43,797 nucleotides of DNA, from positions 1 through 43,797 of the forward strand of contig NZ_PGUZ01000018.1 in assembly GCF_002860165.1 (NCBI RefSeq), in the 5' to 3' direction. Positions 8,165 through 15,309 of this stretch are shown here, piece by piece. Origin of the DNA: Bacillus sp. V3-13 (GTDB lineage: Bacteria > Bacillota > Bacilli > Bacillales > Cytobacillaceae). Every line of letters begins with the position of its first letter. Position 1 is the stretch's first letter. The translations under genes were made by a program, and so were the position numbers. A model generated the notes under the pieces. The model worked only from the letters and a program-made list of their open reading frames with translations. It had not been told where the DNA came from and did not search any database.

Positions 8165-8692
8165 TTGAATACGAAAAATCTTGTAGTATTAGCGTTATTT
8201 GTTGGGATAGGTGCTGCATTGCATGCATTTGTACCTGGATTTGTTTTTGGGATGAAGCCGGATATGATGCTGATGATGATGTTTTTAGGAATCATTCTTT
8301 TTCCAGATAAGAAAAATGTACTTTTACTCGGACTTGTAACAGGCGTACTTTCCGGATTGACAACACAATTTCCCGGAGGATTGCTTCCAAATATCATTGA
8401 TAAACCCGTAACGGCATTTTTATTCTTTGCGATTTTTCTTGCCCTGGCAAAGTACCGAAATTCGATTGTCAGCGTTGCTGCAATTACAGCTGTAGGCACG
8501 ATTATTTCCGGTCTTGTCTTTTTGGGTTCAGCATTCGTCATCGTCGGGCTTCCAGGACCATTTGCGATTTTATTCGCAACTGTCGTACTTCCGGCTACGG
8601 CGATCAATACAGCGGCAATGGTTATCCTGTACCCGATCGCAACCGGCATTTTAAAACGCGCCAAATTCATACAGCAGCCTGTCAGCCAATAA
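8165..8692 (+). CDS. trpP: Tryptophan transporter TrpP
   Basis: 175 residues, an S-component-like integral membrane protein with about five membrane segments. The sequence GFVFGMKPDMMLMMMFLGI and the following GVLSGLTTQFPGGLLPNIIDKP are characteristic of TrpP (formerly YhaG), the tryptophan uptake protein of bacilli. The only suitable start is TTG at 8165, behind AGAGGAGAG; a weak start fits a gene controlled at translation. GAG/TAG triplets overlap the ribosome binding site. A strong terminator follows directly. Confidence 0.92.
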   Translation: MNTKNLVVLALFVGIGAALHAFVPGFVFGMKPDMMLMMMFLGIILFPDKKNVLLLGLVTGVLSGLTTQFPGGLLPNIIDKPVTAFLFFAIFLALAKYRNSIVSVAAITAVGTIISGLVFLGSAFVIVGLPGPFAILFATVVLPATAINTAAMVILYPIATGILKRAKFIQQPVSQ

Positions 8693-8699
8693 TACATGA

Positions 8700-8727
8700 A
8701 GAGAACTCTCCGGAGTTCTCTTTTTTT
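8700..8727 (+). terminator. Terminator of trpP
   Basis: Perfect stem GAGAACTC/GAGTTCTC (8701-8708 and 8713-8720) with loop TCCG, extended by an outer A-T pair, then seven T. Confidence 0.95.
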
Positions 8728-8817
8728 GGCTCTAGTTTGCGACTCAAGTGGATGTTCAGCTGGAGTGCCATCGTTGTGCCGAAGCAGCACTACTGTGTAG
8801 CAAGCGGTGACTCTCTC

Positions 8818-9006
8818 TCAAAACAACAGAAGCAATAATGCAAATGCAAAGAGTACCACACCCCCACCCGCCAACGCAGTTGCCCGGGCCCGTAACACAT
8901 GCTTTGGCGGATAGGATCCGGGGCTTTGGGCTGCCAGTAAAGAGCGAATTGCTCCCAAAAACAACAGAACACTCAGAGCAAAGAAAGCAAAACGAATTCC
9001 TCCCAT
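8818..9006 (-). CDS. Small two-span membrane protein, function unknown
   Basis: 62 residues: MGGIRFAFFALSVLLFLGAI forms an N-terminal membrane segment. A basic loop with a PGSYPPKHVLRARA stretch follows, and a C-terminal segment is made almost entirely of Leu, Ala, Phe and Val. The ATG at 9006 has GGGGGGTGG 9 bases upstream; the frame is open to a TTG at 9024. It is divergent from yhaH and convergent with trpP. I do not recognise a family. The strongly biased membrane composition and a real ribosome binding site favour a genuine gene. Confidence 0.6.
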   Translation of the reverse strand: MGGIRFAFFALSVLLFLGAIRSLLAAQSPGSYPPKHVLRARATALAGGGVVLFAFALLLLLF

Positions 9007-9240
9007 CTTATTACCACCCCCCAATGCAAGCTAGTCAATAATCTCCTAATTATTTATATATATGCCGAAAAAATTGCGCTATGAAAAATGGACAGGTTTA
9101 TTATTGTTATTTAAGTGATAATAGAAGGTATAGAGATATTAAAAGAACAGAAAAATATCAGGATAAAGTTACGTAAGAGGATTTTGCAGAAAAATGTAGA
9201 AGTATGTAAGAAGACGACACTTAATGTTGAGGTGAATGGG

Positions 9241-9612
9241 ATGAAGGCAAAATCACTTTTGTTGGGATTTTTAGTCGGTGGCGTAGCAGCCGGGATCACT
9301 ACCCTGCTGACTGCTCCTGCTTCCGGAAGAACAACCAGAAAGTATTTGCAGGAAAATAAAGATTTATTGATGAGCAACGTGAGAATTTTGAAAGACGACC
9401 TAATGGACCTGAAGAACTCTGCTTCCCAGGCTTCTATGGAAGGCAAAGCAGCAATCAGCAGCCTTTCATCGGATCTTAAACATTCCATTGCAGACTGGAA
9501 AAATGCGATTAGGCCAAACAAGCAAGAATTGCAAAAGGAAATGAAAAAAATTGAGGACACAATCAGCGAATTAGAGCTTTCATTAAATCGGCAAAAGACC
9601 AGTCAGGCATGA
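9241..9612 (+). CDS. yhaH: YtxH-domain protein YhaH
   Basis: 123 residues (B. subtilis YhaH about 118). A single N-terminal membrane segment with the glycine-rich motif LLGFLVGGVAAGITTLLTAP, followed by ASGRTTRKYL, is the YtxH signature. The rest is a long amphipathic helical region likely to form coiled coil, facing the cytoplasm. The frame extends upstream to 9115, but the ATG at 9241 with GAGGTGAATGGG is the proper start. YtxH-family proteins are often stress-associated; no specific function is evident. It sits just before hpr, as in B. subtilis. Confidence 0.9.
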   Translation: MKAKSLLLGFLVGGVAAGITTLLTAPASGRTTRKYLQENKDLLMSNVRILKDDLMDLKNSASQASMEGKAAISSLSSDLKHSIADWKNAIRPNKQELQKEMKKIEDTISELELSLNRQKTSQA

Positions 9613-9622
9613 AAAAAGATGA

Positions 9623-9671
9623 AAAACCCTTCTTTTCTAAAAAATCTTCGTTAGAAAAGAAGGGGTTTTTT
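9623..9671 (+). terminator. Terminator of yhaH
   Basis: Long near-perfect stem, AAAACCCTTCTTTTCTA against TAGAAAAGAAGGGGTTTT, with an A/T-rich loop and a run of T at the end. Confidence 0.95.
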
Positions 9672-9866
9672 TCACTGTGAACGAAACAAATATATTATAA
9701 AAATGGTTGTTAACTTAAAAATATTTTTTCGTATCTTTTTTTTGATAAAAATTGTATACTTATTAGTATAAAATTATTTTCTAAAAATTTCGCAAATTGA
9801 TACCTTTATTAATTTTTGTTTTATTGACATAATGATCGAAAGAAATAACAAAGAAGGTGAATTCAA

Positions 9867-10445
9867 ATGACGGACAACCAATTTTCAATGAAAGAAGCAC
9901 TTCTTTTCAGCCAACGAATCGCCCAGCTCAGCAAGGCGCTTTGGAAATCGATTGAGAAAGACTGGCAGCAATGGATCAAACCTTACGATCTCAATATCAA
10001 TGAACACCATATTTTATGGATTGCCTACCATTTAAACGGAGCGTCTATTTCGGATGTGGCGAAATTTGGCGTAATGCATGTTTCCACCGCATTTAATTTT
10101 TCCAAAAAGCTTGAAGAAAGAGGCTTTCTTCAGTTTTCCAAAAAAGAAAGTGATAAAAGGAATACATACATCCAGTTAACCGAACAGGGAGAAAGTGTTT
10201 TGCTCAGTTTAATGGAAACGTACCAGCCTGATAAAAATGCTGTATTTTCCGGCGCGATGCCACTCAAGAAACTGTATGGAAAATTCCCTGACGTAATTGA
10301 AATGATGGCGATTGTCCGCAATATTTATGGTGATGATTTTATGGAGATTTTTGAAAAATCATTTAAAAACATTGAAACAGACTTTGTGGATGCAGACGGA
10401 AAGATTCGCAAAAAAGACCGAATAGAAAAAAAGGAATATGCATAA
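9867..10445 (+). CDS. hpr: MarR-type transition-state regulator Hpr (ScoC)
   Basis: 192 residues (B. subtilis 203). The winged helix-turn-helix spans about residues 40-115: [20 protein letters not shown], the recognition helix [16 protein letters not shown], and the wing [14 protein letters not shown]. It is the Hpr/ScoC repressor of proteases and sporulation genes in B. subtilis, binding DNA as a dimer. A strong start is present (AAGAAGGTGAATTCAA before ATG). The C-terminal 60 residues are divergent and charged, as in other Hpr proteins. The gene stands alone, with an AT-rich upstream region of 250 bases. Confidence 0.95.
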   Translation: MTDNQFSMKEALLFSQRIAQLSKALWKSIEKDWQQWIKPYDLNINEHHILWIAYHLNGASISDVAKFGVMHVSTAFNFSKKLEERGFLQFSKKESDKRNTYIQLTEQGESVLLSLMETYQPDKNAVFSGAMPLKKLYGKFPDVIEMMAIVRNIYGDDFMEIFEKSFKNIETDFVDADGKIRKKDRIEKKEYA

Positions 10446-10459
10446 GGCGCTGCCAAACT

Positions 10460-10481
10460 GGGGGAACTCCCCCTTTATTTT
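10460..10481 (+). terminator. Short GC terminator of hpr
   Basis: GGGGG-AACT-CCCCC stem followed by TTTATTTTTTT, 14 bases after the stop codon. The stem is short but all G-C. Confidence 0.75.
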
Positions 10482-10756
10482 TTTGGCCCGCTTATGCATG
10501 GTTATACATTAAAATAAAATTCATTCGACAATATTTTTACGTACGGCAAGTAAAATGTTGTTAGATTTTCTATTGATTTTTTTCGCTTTTCATCGTACAG
10601 TATCTTAGTAAGTTTCAGCTTACCGTTTTTGTGGGATTGATATGGAATTTATCTGCAAAAACATCTCCCAGTTCACCAGTCTCGTTACTATCTTTTTTTT
10701 TGATATTTTGATATTGTATTACCAAAGTCTGTACTGAAAGAAGGAGGGAATCTTGG
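10482..10756. other. AT-rich intergenic region
   Basis: I see no gene here. B. subtilis has yhaI downstream of hpr; it is absent. The stretch is very AT-rich. It contains TTGATA hexamers near 10700 and 10708, but I could not pair them with a good -10. Confidence 0.6.
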
Positions 10757-10939
10757 ATGATCTCCGCTGCTTTTATTGCGTTTGCTGTCTTTATTGTTTT
10801 TTACATTAATAAAATGACCAACTCCCTATGCATCCAAAAAGAAATCCCGGAGGACCGGCAGCCAAAAGTATTCCGGACGATTAATATTTTGATCCTGATT
10901 TTGCTGACATCTTCTTATGTAGAATTATTGTTTGCCTGA
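10757..10939 (+). CDS. Small membrane protein, function unknown
   Basis: 60 residues with two hydrophobic segments (residues 2-18 and about 42-58) joined by a short polar loop carrying CIQKEIPEDRQPKVFR. The ATG has an excellent AAGGAGG 9 bases upstream, and the gene is followed by its own terminator, so it is very probably expressed. It occupies the place of yhaI/yhaJ in B. subtilis but resembles neither. I do not recognise a family. Confidence 0.75.
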   Translation: MISAAFIAFAVFIVFYINKMTNSLCIQKEIPEDRQPKVFRTINILILILLTSSYVELLFA

Positions 10940-10951
10940 CTATACATATGA

Positions 10952-10991
10952 AAAAAACGGCAAGGCTTCTGCCTGCCGTTTGCCGTTTTTT
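10952..10991 (+). terminator. Terminator with two alternative stems
   Basis: Inner stem AACGGC-AAGGC / GCCTG-CCGTT has one bulge. An outer perfect 11-bp stem AAAAAACGGCA/TGCCGTTTTTT competes with it. Both end in a T-run. It lies between the 60-aa membrane gene and the convergent SscA-like genes. Confidence 0.8.
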
Positions 10992-11004
10992 CATCTTTCG
11001 TATT

Positions 11005-11094
11005 TTACAGCCAAGCTGCGCCAATTATTACTAAAAGGATGAAGAGGACAACGATCAAAGCAAATCCTCCATAATAACCTGAGCCACCGGACAT
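11005..11094 (-). CDS. SscA/YjcZ-type small sporulation peptide, copy 1
   Basis: A 29-residue peptide: a Gly/Ser/Tyr-rich head (MSGGSGYYGG) followed by one hydrophobic segment ending IIGAAWL. This is the pattern of the YjcZ/SscA family of spore-coat-assembly peptides (B. subtilis SscA, 28 residues, encoded near prsA). AAGGAG lies about 8 bases before the ATG. It lies 56 bases downstream of a near-identical paralogue on the same strand, so the pair probably arose by tandem duplication. Mother-cell expression is inferred from the family only. Confidence 0.85.
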   Translation of the reverse strand: MSGGSGYYGGFALIVVLFILLVIIGAAWL

Positions 11095-11150
11095 GTACGT
11101 ATTCTCCTTCCCCATAGGCACAATGGATTCCGGCCATCATGCCCGCTTTC

Positions 11151-11234
11151 TTATAACCAGGCTGCTCCCACAATGATTAACAAGATAAACAGAACAACGA
11201 TTAACGCGAATCCGCCACCGTAACCTCCACTCAT
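11151..11234 (-). CDS. sscA: SscA/YjcZ-type small sporulation peptide, copy 2
   Basis: A 27-residue peptide: MSGGYGGGFALIVVLFILLI, then IVGAAWL. It is nearly identical to copy 1 from FALIVVLFILL onward and differs in the glycine head. AAAGGAGGTG lies 6 bases before the ATG, a near-ideal ribosome binding site. In B. subtilis the small spore-coat-assembly gene sscA (yhzE) occupies the corresponding position next to prsA, and this copy is the more likely orthologue. Such peptides are often missed by automatic calling. Confidence 0.87.
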   Translation of the reverse strand: MSGGYGGGFALIVVLFILLIIVGAAWL

Positions 11235-11473
11235 GTTAACACCTCCTTTAGAGTTGCTACACTATACTATTCAAATGAACGGGATAGCGAATAGGCTGGT
11301 ATCATGCTCAACCCATTTTTCTTGAACATGTGCCTTATTTTTGGATCCTTTTACCTTACAATTTTGTTTTTTACTTCCTTTTTATTCCATAATATTAATG
11401 TTATCCCCTATCAATCCCGCGGATTAGGGCTCCTTTCATCCAAAAATCTCCTTGTTTAAACAGAGAATAGTTT
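11235..11473. other. Intergenic region before prsA
   Basis: No gene seen. The stretch is AT-rich and must contain the promoter of the SscA-like pair on the minus strand, which I could not assign with confidence. Confidence 0.5.
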
Positions 11474-11501
11474 TTGTGATTAATTATATTTATGTTATGA
11501 T
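11474..11501 (+). promoter_or_regulatory. Promoter of prsA
   Basis: Extended -10 TGTTATGAT (hexamer TATGAT at 11496-11501) with TTGTGA at 11474-11479, spacer 16. It would place the start about 40 bases before the prsA ATG. Confidence 0.6.
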
Positions 11502-11549
11502 AGAGATTGTGGAAAAGCATCACATAGAAATTGTTTAGGAGTGTTCAGC

Positions 11550-12422
11550 ATGAAAAAATGGATTCTATCCCTTTCTCTTGCAGCAGGGGTTATTGGTTTA
11601 AGCGCATGTAATCAAGATAGCGGGGATTCTGCGACTGTTGCCGAGTCTAAAGCTGGAAATATTACAAAGGACGAGCTTTATAGCGCGATGAAAGAAAAAT
11701 ACGGTGAGCAGGCTCTCCAGGAACTCGTCTTTGAAAAGGTTCTATCCGACAAGTATGAAGTATCAGATAAGGAAATCAATAAAAAGGTTGAAGAAGTAAA
11801 AGAGCAATTGGGACCAAATTATCAACAGGCCCTTGCCCAATACGGCTATGATGATGAAGAAGATTTAAAGCGTATGTTCAAAATCGGACTCCTTCAGGAG
11901 AAGGCAGCAATGAAAGATATCAAAGTAACAGATAAGGAACTTCAAGAGGCTTATGATAACTATCGCACTGAGATTCGCGCAAGCCATATCCTCGTTGAAG
12001 ATGAAGCAAAAGCCAAGGAATTAAAGGCACAGCTTGATGGCGGTGCAAAAATGGCTGATCTTGCCAAAGAACATTCAACTGATCCAGGATCAAAAGAAAA
12101 AGGCGGAGATCTTGAGTGGTTCGGACCAGGAAAAATGGTTCCCGAATTTGAGGAAGCTGCCTATGCTCTCGAAGTAAACCAGATTAGTGAGCCTGTCCAA
12201 ACCCAGAACGGCTGGCATATTATCCAAGTGACTGACAAGAAAGAGAAAAAGCCTTTCGAAGAGATGAAGAAAGAGCTTGAAACCGAGGTAAAAAGATCGA
12301 AGATTGACGGTGCCGTTATCCAGAAAGCAATGGAGCGCGAGCTTAAAGCGGCAGACGTTGAAATTAAAGACAAAGACCTGGAAAGCATTCTTGAAAGTCC
12401 GGAAGCACCGGCACAAGGATAA
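11550..12422 (+). CDS. prsA: Foldase lipoprotein PrsA
   Basis: 290 residues. The signal peptide ends in the lipobox LSAC (C20 lipidated), so the mature protein is anchored to the outer face of the membrane. A parvulin-type peptidyl-prolyl isomerase domain covers about residues 141-230 (RASHILVEDE, GGDLEWFGPGKMVPEFE, GWHIIQVTD) between N- and C-terminal helical chaperone arms. It assists folding of exported proteins. The ATG at 11550 follows AGGAG by 8 bases; an in-frame GTG at 11541 is less suitable. It is a neighbour of hpr and yhaL as in B. subtilis. Confidence 0.96.
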   Translation: MKKWILSLSLAAGVIGLSACNQDSGDSATVAESKAGNITKDELYSAMKEKYGEQALQELVFEKVLSDKYEVSDKEINKKVEEVKEQLGPNYQQALAQYGYDDEEDLKRMFKIGLLQEKAAMKDIKVTDKELQEAYDNYRTEIRASHILVEDEAKAKELKAQLDGGAKMADLAKEHSTDPGSKEKGGDLEWFGPGKMVPEFEEAAYALEVNQISEPVQTQNGWHIIQVTDKKEKKPFEEMKKELETEVKRSKIDGAVIQKAMERELKAADVEIKDKDLESILESPEAPAQG

Positions 12423-12434
12423 GGATAACTTCAA

Positions 12435-12465
12435 AAGAAAAGGTTCCCCGAGGGAACCTTTTCTT
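12435..12465. terminator. Bidirectional terminator between prsA and yhaL
   Basis: Perfect 14-bp stem AAGAAAAGGTTCCC/GGGAACCTTTTCTT, shared by the two convergent genes. Confidence 0.9.
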
Positions 12466-12655
12466 ACATTCCAAAAGATTTTTCATTTGCTTTTCGTTCT
12501 TCTTTTGCTTTTTCCAGCCGCTCCATATAGACTTCACCTTCACGTTCAATGTTTTCATTTTGCTCGCTGCGCTCCTCTTTTCCGGCCTTGACAGCCATAT
12601 AAGCGCTGACGACAATGCCGGCAACAACAAAGTAAACCCAAACGGGGATGATCAT
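12464..12655 (-). CDS. yhaL: Sporulation protein YhaL
   Basis: 63 residues: an N-terminal membrane anchor (VWVYFVVAGIVVSAYMAV), then a highly charged helical tail containing the family motif EREGEVYMERLEKAKEER. It matches the YhaL sporulation-protein family in length and layout. The start ATG follows GGGAGGAATGG. The molecular role is unknown. It is convergent with prsA and lies upstream of yhaM in the same order as in B. subtilis. Confidence 0.88.
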   Translation of the reverse strand: MIIPVWVYFVVAGIVVSAYMAVKAGKEERSEQNENIEREGEVYMERLEKAKEERKANEKSFGM

Positions 12656-12803
12656 TATCCATTCCTCCCTTGTTATGCTTTGTCCAAATAGACTTTATTT
12701 AAAAATATGTTCACTCGCGGAAATTATGCTGGATTTTCTTTTACACATGAATATCGAGCTCGTTTAAGACTGATTCTATAATAAATTTAATAAAATTCCG
12801 CAA

Positions 12804-12835
12804 AAAAATAAGCCGTCTGTCATCGGCTTATTTTT
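12804..12835. terminator. Terminator of yhaM
   Basis: Perfect 12-bp stem AAAAATAAGCCG/CGGCTTATTTTT, symmetric, 12 bases beyond the yhaM stop. Confidence 0.9.
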
Positions 12836-12846
12836 CTATGATTCTA

Positions 12847-13791
12847 TTATTTATGGAAAGTTGGTTTATAGAACGAGCGGTTTTCAAGGGCAAATATGCG
12901 TTCTGTAAATTCTCCCGGTTTGACCCGAACCAAGGCGCGGTCGAGCATATTCATTTTAGCATCCAAATTATCGATATGATGAAGAATTTCAGCTTCTTTT
13001 ATAAGCGGTGCCTTAGGGCTGCCCCATTCCGCTTTGCCATGATGGGAAAGGACTAAATGCTGGAGAATCAGCACTTCTTCCCCGCTGATACCAAGCTCAT
13101 CGGCAGCTTTGCCGATTTCATTGACCATAATCGTAATATGCCCGAGCAAATTTCCTTCAACCGTATACACAGTTGAGATCGGACCGGAAAGTTCGATTAC
13201 TTTGCCGAGGTCATGGAGAATGACACCAGCATAAAGAAGATCCTTATCAAGGCTCGGATATAACCCTGAGACCACCTTTGCAAGATCAAGCATGCTGACA
13301 ACATGGTAGGCAAGCCCGGAAACAAATTCATGATGATTCCTGGTTGCTGCCGGGAATTCAAGAAACGCCTGCTGATGCTTTTTTAATAAATGGCGGGTGA
13401 CTCTTTGGATGTTTGGGTTCTTCATTTCAAAAATATATTGAGTTACCTTGCTCATCATTTCTTCCGTACTAACAGGGGCTGTTTCAAGGAAGTCTGATAT
13501 TTTTACAGGATCCGCAGGAGACGCCGGACGAATCTGGCGGATTCTTAATTGGCTTCTGCCCCGATAATTTTGGATATCCCCGCTTACTTTTACAATGTTT
13601 TGGGCGGCATAGTTTTTGACATCTTCTTCAGAAGCATCCCATAGCTTCGCTTCAATTTCACCGGACTGATCCTGCAAAATTAAAGTTAAAAAGGGCTTGC
13701 CGTTGCTCGCCATTCCTTTTACCGAGCTTTTAATTAATAGAAATAATTCAACTTGCTCGCCAACATCGAATTGCAGTATTCCTCTGTTCAT
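12847..13791 (-). CDS. yhaM: 3'-5' exoribonuclease YhaM
   Basis: 314 residues, equal to B. subtilis YhaM. An N-terminal OB fold (about residues 10-90; [16 protein letters not shown]) is followed by an HD phosphohydrolase domain with HH at 153-154, H163 and the catalytic HD pair at 193-194 (ILHDLGK). It degrades RNA, and single-stranded DNA, from the 3' end in the cytoplasm. An upstream in-frame ATG at 13818 lacks a ribosome binding site, whereas 13791 has AAGGAG 10 bases away and gives the family N-terminus. Confidence 0.95.
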   Translation of the reverse strand: MNRGILQFDVGEQVELFLLIKSSVKGMASNGKPFLTLILQDQSGEIEAKLWDASEEDVKNYAAQNIVKVSGDIQNYRGRSQLRIRQIRPASPADPVKISDFLETAPVSTEEMMSKVTQYIFEMKNPNIQRVTRHLLKKHQQAFLEFPAATRNHHEFVSGLAYHVVSMLDLAKVVSGLYPSLDKDLLYAGVILHDLGKVIELSGPISTVYTVEGNLLGHITIMVNEIGKAADELGISGEEVLILQHLVLSHHGKAEWGSPKAPLIKEAEILHHIDNLDAKMNMLDRALVRVKPGEFTERIFALENRSFYKPTFHK

Positions 13792-13877
13792 GCCTCCGAC
13801 GCTCCTTCCTCTAGCCATAGTATATCATAATGAACTTACATTTCTGATTCCAATTTTAAAGCTATTGCAAAATAACA

Positions 13878-15095
13878 TTACCGGTTCTGCAACCCAGCCC
13901 TTTTGTGCTTTTTGGCGATCCAGATTTTTGTGGCAACAAGGCCAAAAATCATCACAAATGCACCGAAAAGATAAGGGATATGAATGTTCCACTCATAAAG
14001 TGTCCCCGCCAAAATCGGCCCTGCTACATTCCCAAGGCTTAAAAACGAGTTATTTAAGCCCATAATCATCCCCTGCTGGTTGCCGGCAAGTTTCGAAATA
14101 AATGAATTTAAAGAGGGACGCAGCGTTGAATTTCCTATAAAAAAAATCGACGTCGTGACCAGCACCCACATAAAGTTTGTCGCAAGTGTCATAATTACAA
14201 AACCGGCGGCGCTCAATAAAAGGGAACCCGTCACGATCCGTTCTTCACCAAACTTGCTTACTAATCTGCCGACAACACCACCCTGGATAACTGTTCCGAC
14301 AATTCCGGTTATCAGGATAATCAAGCCTACTTGCTGTGGGCTGTAGGAATAACGCTCCATTGTGTAGTAGCCGAAAATTGCTTGAAAGTTTGCAAGTCCG
14401 AAGCTCATGATGAATACGAGAATTAATAGAAAGCCTACCGGACTGAACAACGCTTTTTTCATTAAGGAAAATTGCCCTTCTGATCGGCTGTCCACCGCCT
14501 CCGCCGCCCGTTTTTCCTGCGGATAGGATTCCGGGAGAATCGGCAGCGAAACAAATCCGGCAATCGTTGCGGCTATACCAGCAAAAATGAATGGATACGA
14601 TAAGTCGAATTCAGCAAGCCAGCCGCCTATCCCTGGACCGATCACGATCCCGAAAGCCATCGCCGCACCAAGCATTCCCATCCCCTGTCCCCGCTTTTCA
14701 GGCGGTGTAACATCCGAGACATAGGCCATTGCTGTTGGCATGAGCGCAGAACCGAAAGTGCCGGCTAATATTCTTGATAAAAAAAGCATCCAAAGTCCAT
14801 TTGCGAATGCAAAAACAAACTCGGCAATTGCAAAACCGAACAACCCAACGGTAATTAACGGCTTTCTGCCGATTTTATCGGAAAGCCGGCCCCAAATCGG
14901 GGCAAACAGGAACTGCATAAACGAAAAAACTGCGACAAGCAACCCCATTATTTGTGCATTGGCGTCAAATAGTTCAATATAAAACGGAAGAATCGGGATA
15001 ACAAGTCCGATGCCAACCATAATGATAAATAAATTAAAGCTTAATAAGGCAAGAGGGCCTCTGCTTCTTTTTTGGATCTGCTGTTGATCTTCCAT
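13878..15095 (-). CDS. MFS multidrug-type efflux transporter
   Basis: 405 residues with 12 membrane segments, DHA1 (drug:H+ antiporter-1) type. The loop 2-3 signature GRLSDKIGRKPLI is near residues 69-81. Motif C lies in segment 5, GAAMAFGIVIGPGIGGW near residues 143-159, typical of antiporters. It belongs to the TetA/NorA/Bmr-like group; the substrate is unknown. It lies between yhaN and yhaM, a pair that is contiguous in B. subtilis, so it is an insertion in the conserved order. A 7-bp-arm inverted repeat about 45 bases upstream may be its operator. Confidence 0.88.
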   Translation of the reverse strand: MEDQQQIQKRSRGPLALLSFNLFIIMVGIGLVIPILPFYIELFDANAQIMGLLVAVFSFMQFLFAPIWGRLSDKIGRKPLITVGLFGFAIAEFVFAFANGLWMLFLSRILAGTFGSALMPTAMAYVSDVTPPEKRGQGMGMLGAAMAFGIVIGPGIGGWLAEFDLSYPFIFAGIAATIAGFVSLPILPESYPQEKRAAEAVDSRSEGQFSLMKKALFSPVGFLLILVFIMSFGLANFQAIFGYYTMERYSYSPQQVGLIILITGIVGTVIQGGVVGRLVSKFGEERIVTGSLLLSAAGFVIMTLATNFMWVLVTTSIFFIGNSTLRPSLNSFISKLAGNQQGMIMGLNNSFLSLGNVAGPILAGTLYEWNIHIPYLFGAFVMIFGLVATKIWIAKKHKRAGLQNR

Positions 15096-15137
15096 AGATT
15101 TTTCCTTTCAGGCAGCTTGAATGAACAGTAGTTAACT

Positions 15138-15157
15138 AGTTGGCTGCACTGGCCAAC
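15138..15157 (-). promoter_or_regulatory. Candidate operator of the MFS pump
   Basis: Inverted repeat AGTTGGC-7-GCCAACT, immediately next to a short palindrome TAGTTAACTA. It lies in the 214-base gap upstream of the efflux gene. Dimeric repressors of TetR or MarR type often bind such sites. No regulator gene is adjacent. Confidence 0.45.
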
Positions 15158-15309
15158 TTCAGTAAAAAAACTTATAATATTCTGTTCGCACATATTTCCT
15201 ATTTTATCACTTATTCATACTCTTAACAGATTTAATCTTCTTCAGACCATTTTTTATGAAAGGTTTTCGCGAACGCGGTCAGCAGTTTCAAAAAAGCTGG
15301 GCTTCACTG

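Noticed and set aside
8089-8790. 233-codon minus-strand open frame opposite trpP
   Set aside because: It is antisense to the clear trpP gene and has a shadow-like composition.
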